Source of the DNA: Mesorhabditis belari
Lineage: Eukaryota > Nematoda > Chromadorea > Rhabditida > Rhabditidae
DNA: 64,000 nucleotides
Direction: 5' to 3'
NCBI GenBank assembly: GCA_958450365.1
Contig: CAUEEP010000145.1
Coordinates: 248,001-312,000 of the forward strand
Below, in pieces: positions 57,101-64,000 of this stretch (positions are counted from its first letter, which is position 1; each line of letters begins with the position of its first letter). The notes under the pieces are model-generated. The model did not search any database, had not been told where the DNA came from, and saw only the letters and a program-made list of their open reading frames with translations. Made by a program: the position numbers and the translations under genes.

Positions 57101-58388
57101 ACTTGAAAAAGTGGAAATCTGTAGGCGACAAATCAGGAGAATATGGGGCATGAGGGAGGACTTCAATGTGCAGCTCGTTCAATTTTTGAAGAGTCTTTAG
57201 TGAACAATGCGGGCGGGCGTTGTGTTGCAATAGGATGGGACTCTTCCGATTCACTAGAGTTGGATCGATCCTTCGAATTTTTTGCATACATTTCGTTTAT
57301 TTCGTGAATATACTGATCAGAATTCATCGTTTTTCCCTTTGGTAGAATTGAATAATGGATCAGACCTTTCTGCGACCACCAAACACTGAGAAGCAACTTC
57401 TTTGGGTGTAGATCGGGCTTCGGAAAGGGGTTCGATGGTTATCCTTTATCTAGCCATTCGGCTTTGCGTTTTCAGTTATCGTAGAGGACCCATTTTTCGT
57501 CACAAGTTACAATTCGATCCAGAAATGACTCCTTTTGGTTACGAAACAGCAATGAATACGATGTGAGGCAACGGTGCAATTTTTGATATTCGTTCAACTG
57601 ATCAGGCACCCAATTTTTCAACTTTTTTACTTTTCCGATTTCCTTGAGATGGTTCCCAATTGTGTGTGGAGTGGCTCCAAAGTGCGTTACTAATTCTGTT
57701 CTGGGATCAGCTTCTACCAGCTCCTTTAATTGGTCATTGTCGAGACTATCATGGCGTTTTCGGCCTTCCTTGTCATTAAGATCCTCGTCGCCTTCCCGTA
57801 ATCGTTTGAACCAGCGCTGAACCGCTCGAACTTCAGCTTTGTTTTCCCCAAAAACTTGATTGATGTTTTGGGTCGCTTCTGACGCATTGTGGCCAAGCTT
57901 GAACTCATACAAAAAGAGAAGGCGAAAGTCTCGATTTTCCATCGATTTAAAACAACCTGAAAAAAACCATTAAGGAAGGTCTAAGCAAAAGTGTTAAACA
58001 GAAAAGAAAATTGAGAAAAACAACTCAAATACATAAAAAGACCCAAGGTCAATAAGCATTTGCAGCCGCGTAGGCAACGCCGGAAAGTGAGACCCACAAA
58101 TACGACATTAATTTTTTCCGTACCTAATATTTAAAACTCCTATTTATACGGTTTCCTTTTCAGAAAAATTTTATCCAATGCACTAATGATAACCACTTTG
58201 CATTCTTCCGGCAATTGTCTCATCGTTCTTTTTGTGACAAAATACTACCGAGATCTTTTCATTAAACTTTATCAGGTAAGTGAATGGACAAAGAATGCGA
58301 CATTGACAACAATATGATTAGATTATTTCGTTTTCAGCGTGTCAAAAAACGATTCATATCACGAATTGGAGGTTCCACTGCGTTTTAG
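54105..58388 (+). CDS. Nematode 7TM chemoreceptor (Str-superfamily, srh/sri-like), nine exons
   Basis: This is a predicted G-protein-coupled chemosensory receptor in the plasma membrane. Exons 54105-54251,55368-55487,55532-55648,55691-55783,55840-55934,56054-56165,56768-56850,58164-58275,58338-58388 encode 309 aa. The start ATGTCAGAATATTCG opens TM1 (LYLIPLPIDGLICSLTIGIF). Other features are TM3 (FHLLLHACNFFLRCLAIS), extracellular loop 2 (YLVIPYQTHEDNR), TM5 (LPLTLAFIGLSLAIAVSWVI), the loop motif MHQQLLRVSLVQ, TM6 (FFMTISFLPWIVLALS), TM7 (ALMITTLHSSGNCLIVLF) with KYYRDLF, and a basic tail. Intron 7 contains a mariner inserted at the donor. The strong donor GTAAGT at 56847 would break the frame, while GTATTA at 56851 keeps it. 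The gene may therefore be intact or mis-spliced. Intron 1 (1.1 kb) is within the segmental duplication. Confidence 0.87.
54513..54590 (+). other. tRNA-Leu/Ser-like sequence in chemoreceptor intron 1 (copy at 63371-63450)
   Basis: CTGGTCGAGTGGTCTAAGAC is a strong A-box-like D arm, and GTTGGTTTCAATTGG is a weak B box. It lacks a paired acceptor stem. It was duplicated together with the receptor exon. Confidence 0.5.
54899..55237 (-). other. Unexplained antisense open frame inside chemoreceptor intron 1
   Basis: A minus frame has an internal ATG (about 55099) starting MSDDEAIEDNKLTDVIIELA and later HCYICAKIQGG. In the duplicate (63.8-64.0 kb) the start is kept but a stop interrupts within 20 codons. 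It is probably part of an old transposon rather than a gene. Confidence 0.25.
56166..56767. other. Chemoreceptor intron 6 with internal repeats
   Basis: Inverted blocks CATCTGATTGACTTTTCATC / GATGAAAAGCCTATCAGATG and TGACAGAATTCCC-like ends suggest a small foldback element. TAGAGCCGATG and TAGAGGCGATG repeat near 56360 and 56458. Confidence 0.5.
56852..58129 (-). mobile_element. Mariner element inserted at the splice donor of chemoreceptor intron 7
   Basis: TA-flanked ends are TATTAGGTACGGAAAAAATT and its inverse. On the minus strand the transposase starts at 57942 (MENRDFRLLFLYEFKLGHNA, HTH_48 type) and reaches the first catalytic Asp (RIVTCDEKWVLYDN), then a stop at 57472. It continues in other frames with LLLSVWWSQKGLIHYSILPK, then ILLQHNARPHCSLK and YSPDLSPTDFHFFKF. 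The second catalytic Asp (HDNARPH in relatives) is replaced, reading QHNARPH. It is about 1.28 kb long with at least two frame breaks, so it is inactive. Confidence 0.92.
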
Positions 58389-59119
58389 CACAACAACTAA
58401 AGCCTTAAGTTATTCGACCTCATGAAAGATGAAAATATCAAATTTTTTGTGCTTTATCTGATAGCTAACAGTTCGATGTCTATAGAATCTTGATTTAAAC
58501 TTCATGTTCAAGCGCATTATTTTTCAGGATTCTTAAAAGATATATCCTTTGGTGATCAAGTTTTTCATTGGTTGAAAAAGTGGTTCGAAAAGCCGAGTCT
58601 GAATTGATATGAGCCGTGAATCAACCTATTTTCAACTCACGGATTATGCTTGGTCAAGAGCTTTCTCTGGTAATCGACTTATTGTTGAAGCACCAAATCA
58701 AAAGATAAGAGAAGAAGGAGAGAACCCTCATTTGAAGAGATGTTTCTATTGATCTTCTTTTTCTTCGTGGTTTCACTGCAACAGCTTGTGATCTCCGGTA
58801 GATAGGCCAGGGCCAGCTTTTGATTTGTGACAACTTTAGTGATCTAAACCCAACGTAAATACCGTAAATATTCAAATAAAACGTTATTTGAATATTTACG
58901 GTCCTTCAACCACCGTTGCACTTTTGTCCTTCAGCTGCCCATGGAACTGGGCCAGATCAAAACTTGTGCGCCGCCGGGACTCGAACCTCCGATCTTACGC
59001 TTACCGGGCAACTGTACTAACTATTACACCAGAACGCACTCGATCCACTTTTCTCCAGAGGAAGTTAACTTTTAAGTCATTCTATTTTGGACAACTTGTT
59101 AACCAAAGTGATTGAAAAA
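58389..59119. other. Spacer with a perfect hairpin and a tRNA-like head
   Basis: ACCGTAAATATTCAAATAA and its inverse form a perfect 19-base stem with a 4-base loop at about 58860-58901. On minus at about 59045-58966 a tRNA-like head has TGGTGTAATAGTTAGTAC, TTGCCCGGTAAGC and GGAGGTTCGAGTCCCGGCGG, related to the one at 35.6 kb. A short frame after TTTTTCAG at 58528 (FGDQVFHWLKKWFEKPSLN) has no assigned family. Confidence 0.55.
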
Positions 59120-60383
59120 TATTAGGTTAGCGACATTGAAATTTCGTTTGCGTTTCTCTTTATGGATTTTAACACTGTAGATACTATTACCACCGCAATC
59201 TCTTCTGTTTTAAAGATATAATTATTGTGCTTTATTACGCGTCTTTTCTTTATTTCCGGTTGAAGAATTTTAATAAAAGAATCTTATAGATGCTAGACGA
59301 CCTCAAATATCGACTTCGCATTTGTTGCTGTACGATTTCTAACATGAAAAAACAGCAAATGAATCGCATGAATCACTTTGTAACGTATTTGAGAAAGGTG
59401 TTATCACTGTTCATCAATGTCAAAACTGATTTAAAAGATTTCGAAAGGGTGACGGGAGTCTGGAAGCTCTGGAACGAGGACACCTCGCACAGGCTGTGGC
59501 AAACGACCATTTGCAGCAGATAATCGAAAGTGATCCGACAAGGCTACATGTGAACTTGCGGAATATTTTAATTGTGATCATAAAACAACCGAAAACCATT
59601 TGCATAAATTGGGCAAGCTCAATAAGGCTGGAAAATGGACTCCACATTCACTAAGCGATGCAAGCAAAGTCATCAAAGTTCTTTGTTCAGGAAATTTGCT
59701 TAGAATTTCCAAGAATAGTGGATTTTGGGATGCAATTTTAACTTCTGATAAGAAATGGATTCATTATGGCAATATTACAAGGATTAGACAATGGCTCGAC
59801 CCGGGTGAAATCCCAAAGCCAATACCTAAACCTGACTTTCACGGAAAGAAAGTTATGCTGTCGGTTTGGTGGAATACCCGAGGACTGGTTCATTTCGAAG
59901 TGTTATTTTCTGATCAGACTGTTGATGCAAATCTTTGCGTTCAACAACTAGATCACGTGGACGCGGTTCTTCGCTCAAAAGGAATTGATCCGACAACGGT
60001 GCGATTGTTACAAGACAATGCCCGTCCTCACGTTGCCAAAATTACGCAAGAGAAGATTGAGCAATTGGGCTGGGAACTTCTAGTTGATCCACCTTATAGT
60101 CCAGATATTGCCCCGTCTGGCTACCATTTCTTTCGAAGTATGCGGCATTCACTCGAAAGCCACAAGTTCCAGAACATTGACGACATCAAAAAATGGGTCT
60201 CTACTTTTTTTCAATCAAAACCAGCACAATTCTTTCAAGAGAGTATCCATAATTTGCGTCAAAGATAGAAAAGTGTTATTGATAGTTGTGGGGAATATAT
60301 TGTTGATTATTGTTTCTAGTTTATTTTTACGAATAAATTTTGTTGTTGCTCAAAAACGAAATTTCAATGTCGCCAACCTAATA
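59120..60383 (+). mobile_element. Mariner element with a near-complete but inactive transposase
   Basis: TA-flanked ends are TATTAGGTTAGCGACATTGA and its inverse. The N-terminal half is frame-broken (LAQAVANDHLQQIIESDPTR, HKTTENHLHKLGKLNKAGKW). The 59600-60268 frame has LTSDKKWIHYGN with the first Asp, KKVMLSVWWNTRGLVHFE, LLQDNARPHVAKI with the second Asp, and PYSPDIAPSGYHFFRS, where the third catalytic Asp (APSDYH in relatives) is Gly. The element is therefore dead by residue as well as by frameshift. Confidence 0.93.
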
Positions 60384-60567
60384 ATTAAATTAAAGTACTT
60401 AGGTAAATATGGTAGTTATTTTCATATTTACCGTATAGATTACGGTAGTTATTTTTCTCAGCCCATCTTTTTAAACATTTTAACAACAGCATAGTAATCG
60501 CGTAGTCAAGCAAATAAACAATTAATATTGAGAAAAGCTATAGAATTATGCAGTACTCTCGTTTCAG

Positions 60568-60860
60568 CTGGTCTTTCGGTGTTCTTCTCTACGAAATGTA
60601 CTCATTCGGCAAAACTCCATTCCATTCAATAAACCTAGAGGAAGTGCTTCCACATTTGAAAACTGGAAAACGATTGAAATTGTCTGAATCATCGCCAGAT
60701 TGGATGTAAGAAAATCGTCAAACTTGAGTAAATTTGTTTAGAAATGAAATTGTTGAGAGTTGTTGAAAAGTTGATCCAGTTGATCGTCCAGAATTCTCAA
60801 CGATTCGCCAAGAATTCTATCGAGAACTGGAGGACAACTCTGCTTCGAACTCAGCCACTG
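60568..60860 (+). pseudogene. Tyrosine-kinase domain fragment with stop at the conserved Trp
   Basis: Two exons are visible. Exon 60568-60715, after GTTTCAG, encodes WSFGVLLYEMYSFGKTPFHS and LKTGKRLKLSESSPDW, which are subdomains IX-X of a protein tyrosine kinase. The second exon, from 60742, joins in phase and encodes NEIVESC, then TGA (60764-60766) exactly where the nearly invariant Trp of the CW motif belongs. It continues KVDPVDRPEFSTIRQEFYRE (subdomain XI). No other kinase exon is found between the flanking mariners. Either it is a pseudogene or the Trp codon carries a point mutation or sequencing error. Confidence 0.8.
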
Positions 60861-61375
60861 TCCATGGAGTTGAATGTTTTCATACGAAAGCCAAGTCTCA
60901 TCAGATGTCAAAAAATACTTCACGATGGCTAGCTTTACGTAGAAGAACAGAGCTCAAGGTGACTCGTGTGACTTTGTGGGCATCAGTGAGGTCGTGGGGG
61001 GCGGGGGGGGGGCATTTCCCGCTTCGATATGATTACCCAAGAACGTGTAAATGGTAACATGAGTGCATCCGAACTTTTCTGCTAATTTTCTACACTTTTG
61101 CGACGGATCCAATTGGACCTCGTTCAGTAACAGCTGATCGTTCAAAGTAATCGGTGGCTTTCCATGTGGTGCATCTTCCAATGACTCGTTTCCCGTCGTA
61201 AAGCGATCGTACCAAACACAACATTATCTGTAAATAAGATCAGCTTCTCCAAAAACAGTACAAATGTTCTGATGGCATTCCGTAGCTTTCTTGTTTAACT
61301 TGAATTCAAAGAATATGGAAGCCCTGATTTTAAATTTTTGGTCAACCATCTTTGTCGCGCTGAAACAATACAAAT
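60738..61375 (-). mobile_element. Mariner transposase relic abutting the kinase fragment
   Basis: In minus-strand order, an N-terminal HTH start (MVDQKFKIRASIFFEFKLNK, near 61350) is followed by GKPPITLNDQLLLNEVQLDP and LAEKFGCTHVTIYTFLGNH. KYFLTSDETWLSYEN then carries the first catalytic Asp, followed by QWLSSKQSCPP. The C-terminal half is missing. A run of G at about 61000-61012 disrupts the frame. It overlaps the end of the kinase homology near 60830-60860. Confidence 0.75.
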
Positions 61376-62010
61376 ATTATTCAAAACAAAAAAGTTCTTT
61401 CAAAAAAAACATAAGCCTATTTTGACATATTATTGAGAAAAATCCTAGACAGCGAATGTTCTTCGTAACGACAGGGCAATATTTTTTGTAAAAAATAACC
61501 TTTCATATTTACCAAGCTTATATTTATATATAGCTTTTAAAAGGGCATAAACAAAATTTAAGTTGAAGTCATGTAGAAAATCGTGAAAAATGGCAGATTA
61601 CCGGAGAGCCGTCGACTAGCGATCATTCAAGCGCTTGTTAAATGAGTTGTATAAGTCAAATCGAGAAGTTTTGGTAGATAAATGTTGTCGAGAATTAGGG
61701 CTACAACTCTCTATTTAACACTTGACACTTCTAAACTAAGTTAGGCATTTACCAGATACTTTTCAAAAAAGTTGTCGCTATACTTTGCGGTCACCCTGTG
61801 TGCCCTGTAAAAATTTTGGTTATGCCAGTTCAGCCTAAACAATTAAGTGTGATTCTTAATGTTATTAAGTGATGTTAAACACTATTTTTGCTTTGAAGAA
61901 ATATTGAAAAGCTTTTCTTAACAATTTTGAATAGAGAAATGTGGCCAAATAGCAGATTCGCCGGAGCTGTCGACTAGCGCTCATTCAAGCGCTTGTTAAA
62001 TGAGTTGTAC
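61376..62010. repeat. GCGCTCATTCAAGCGC repeat family copies
   Basis: One copy at about 61540-61800 (ACTAGCGATCATTCAAGCGC) and one at about 61940-62005 (CGACTAGCGCTCATTCAAGC) flank a block (TATGCCAGTTCAGCCTAAAC) shared with 38.17 kb. The second runs directly into the orphan exon at 62011. Confidence 0.75.
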
Positions 62011-62112
62011 CTTGACGACTGGGAAACGAGTGACAGCTGGGGAAGTGGCCGATCCCATGTGTCCGTTGACGGAAAAGGCCAGCAGCAAAGCACTGAGGAC
62101 AATACGGGACAT
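62011..62112 (-). pseudogene. Orphan exon 1 of a third secreted NTF2-like paralogue
   Basis: It encodes a signal peptide almost identical to gene B (MSRIVLSALLLAFSVNGHMG, then SATSPAVTRFPVVK). The AG acceptor lies three bases before the ATG, and the donor (GTACAA) is at the same place. Exons 2-5 would lie between 56 and 62 kb on minus, but that space holds mariners and repeats, and none is seen. It is therefore a duplicated remnant of gene B. Confidence 0.8.
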
Positions 62113-62971
62113 TGCCTGAATTTCTTGGAGTTGAATTGGTAAGGTGAAAAAGCTGTGAGAAAACCTAACAATTTGTAGATGTGAAAGAATATGGGCTTCA
62201 AAGGCGGCATTATTTTATTCAACTAAATTTAGTTTTTATGAAGAATGAACAGTTTTAGATCTCTTTTTGTAAAAATGATAAAATTGAGCTCAAATGATGT
62301 CACTCAATTGCACCATAACCATAATCAAGGCATAAATCTCAACAATAGGCTTATCCCCTCAGCTAATTCATTTACTAAAACATGTAAATTTTTGGAGTTA
62401 CTTTAATCTTGTAAGTTTGCCTCTAGCTTTTATCCAATCTATCCACTTTTGGTTCAATTCTGTAAGAACTTTAGAAAACAAACGGCTCAATTTATTGAGA
62501 ATTGTTCATTTTGTTTGGCAATGGTACTTTCTGCCAGGAGCAAGCAAGTCCTAGTTCTTTCTCTTTCTCATCGCATCTTTAAAAACTTGATCTGACTTCA
62601 AAATAAAAGAATACTTATTTATAATAAACCAATTCTTAAGAATTAAGTAGAAATAAAAACGAAGAAAATAAAGAAAAAGCTATGGAAACTTTTGAAGTTA
62701 CAAAACTCACCTTGACAACAATAAGTGATGTAACCAGGATCATGATAGGTGATCGTATCCTAAAATTAGAGTATTATAAACAGTAAGGTTTAACAAATGT
62801 TCATTACAGGCTGAAAATTATTTCTTAAAGTTTACAGCTGTCTCCTGACTCTCAAAAAACACCTGTTTCCATTTTTATTTCCAATTCGTCCACTCTACTT
62901 TTTGGGTTCACAAATAGTCACACTTTTCCACTTTTCCTCACTTCCATCACTTTTCCCACTATCAAACTCAA

Positions 62972-64000
62972 ATGTCAGAATATTCAATTCTCGAGACTCT
63001 TTATTTAATTCCACTTCCAATCGATGGCGTTATTTGCTCACTCACTATTGGTATATTGAGTTGTGTGAAAGCTCCAGATCACATTAAAGAGCTCAGAATG
63101 CTTCAAATTGCGATCATAGTAAGTAAATGATAATTTTGTATTGATTCTAAGCTAAATGATCGTTTGGATGGTTACTTATTATAAGTGAGAGCTGATGTCT
63201 GTGTGTGTGTGTGTGTCTGTTATGGGTTTTTAGAAAAAACGGCTGGACGGATTTAGCTGAAAATTTGGCTATATGTGTAAATTTTTATCTAATTTTAAAA
63301 AATCAAAATTAGTTCTGAAGGTTAGTGGGACCGTTTTTGTAAAAAGTCGAATTACTGAAGCTCCTTTATACGCGTGGTCGAGTGGTCTAAGACTATCAAC
63401 CTGGCGCTGGAGAAAGGGTTGTTGGTTTCAATTGGGTGAACAGCTTAAATATTTTATTGGACATTGAAAATAACACTTTACCAAGGTTTCAATTATATCT
63501 AGCTCATAAGTCTATCTTGGTGATTTGTATCCCGGATTTCCCATCTAAATCAAACACTCCTGTTATCTGATAGAGGCAGGCCATACATGATGTTTTGAAA
63601 AACGAAGAAAATGTCCTTTCGATAAGAACGGCATTTTCAAAACATAAAAGAAGGAAGCCAAATTAGGGGGGCCAATTTGTGCGACTTGAGCGGCTGCTGT
63701 GATTGCAAGGTTAGCCAATCAAGTTTCTGTACCTTCTACAAACTTCTGTGTCGACCATCAAATCCTTTCATCATTTTCACATGAACATCGAGTCACGACT
63801 GTTACGGCAAATTCCCGTTCCAATTGATCGTTCTCGACTTTCCTTTACTTCGGCCTCCTTGAATTTTCGCGCAAATATAGCAATGTTGCAGGAAAATTTT
63901 CAATTATGCTCACTCAACAGTAACGCACGTCAGTTTATCATCTTCAATAGCTTCATCATCGCTCATCTTGAAAGAAAAGTCCAAAAGCAGAAATGATTCT
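62972..64000 (+). CDS. Second 7TM chemoreceptor, exon 1 (rest beyond the window)
   Basis: Exon 62972-63118 encodes 49 residues (MSEYSILETLYLIPLPIDGV, then ICSLTIGILSCVKAPDHIKE). It is close to exon 1 of the receptor at 54105, with the same GTAAGT donor. Substitutions are mostly silent or conservative (L/V, F/L, A/D), and the frame is open. By collinearity exon 2 should begin about 200 bases after the window end. Whether the gene is intact cannot be judged here. Confidence 0.75.
63371..63450 (+). other. tRNA-Leu/Ser-like sequence, duplicate of 54513-54590
   Basis: CGTGGTCGAGTGGTCTAAGA and GTTGGTTTCAATTGGG are kept. The first is closer to a genuine D arm than in the other copy. Confidence 0.5.

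Larger units (their letters stand above)
62594..64000. repeat. Segmental duplication, downstream copy (partner 53722-55290)
   Basis: It is collinear with the upstream copy through the receptor exon 1, tRNA-like sequence and intron 1. It continues past the window edge. Differences are scattered substitutions and short indels. Confidence 0.92.

Noticed and set aside
58888..59115. Plus frame containing RRRDSNLRSYAYRA
   Set aside because: Same artefact: it is the antisense reading of the tRNA-like head at 58966-59045.

Overview
This window looks like nuclear DNA of a chromadorean nematode, probably a rhabditid relative of Caenorhabditis. It is AT-rich and has many small exons with introns as short as about 40 bases. 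Several genes have a 3' splice site 0 to 3 bases before the ATG, as expected for spliced-leader trans-splicing. Nematode-typical families are present: a Str-superfamily chemoreceptor, an ET-module-like secreted protein, and an SLC17-like carrier of the nematode type. The assignment is inferred from gene content; no marker gene gives a species.

Layout. 0-4 kb: the last exon of a small membrane protein (+), a 9/12-base tandem array and three palindromic repeats. 4.1-6.8 kb (+): a complete 15-exon gene for spliceosomal SF3A3 (501 aa). 7.6-16.2 kb (-): a complete 13-exon SLC17-like transporter (473 aa) whose introns carry nested transposons. 16.2-21.4 kb: repeats, a 29-base minisatellite and a relic of a Merlin (ISXO2-like) transposase. 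21.4-31.3 kb (+): an arrestin-domain gene, six exons clear at the 5' end and three likely at the 3' end, with a piggyBac relic and a Tc1-like element in its introns. A single terminal exon of another small membrane protein (-) lies inside it. 31-36 kb: Tc1-like remnants and tRNA-derived repeats. 36.2-36.9 kb (-): two exons of an ET-module-like secreted protein. 39.1-43.7 kb and 47.3-50.7 kb (-): two complete five-exon paralogues of a secreted NTF2-like (DUF4440/SnoaL-type) protein. 54.1-58.4 kb (+): a nine-exon chemoreceptor (309 aa) with a mariner inserted at one of its splice donors. 59-61.4 kb: another mariner, a tyrosine-kinase fragment with an internal stop, and a third mariner relic. 62-64 kb: a second copy of the divergent pair (secreted protein exon 1, chemoreceptor exon 1), running off the window.

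The genes do not form an operon or a shared pathway. The one organised unit I see is a head-to-head pair (secreted NTF2-like protein on -, chemoreceptor on +) that has been duplicated; the downstream copy keeps only exon 1 of the secreted protein. The rest of the window is dominated by DNA transposons: mariner, Tc1-like, piggyBac and Merlin relics plus at least seven families of palindromic MITEs, many inserted in introns and some touching splice sites. I found no convincing new defence or biosynthetic system. The best leads are the duplicated gene pair, the mariner at the chemoreceptor donor, a transposase helix amplified into a satellite, and the tRNA-derived repeat set. All gene models were built by eye from splice sites, reading phase and remembered family motifs; none was tested by alignment.
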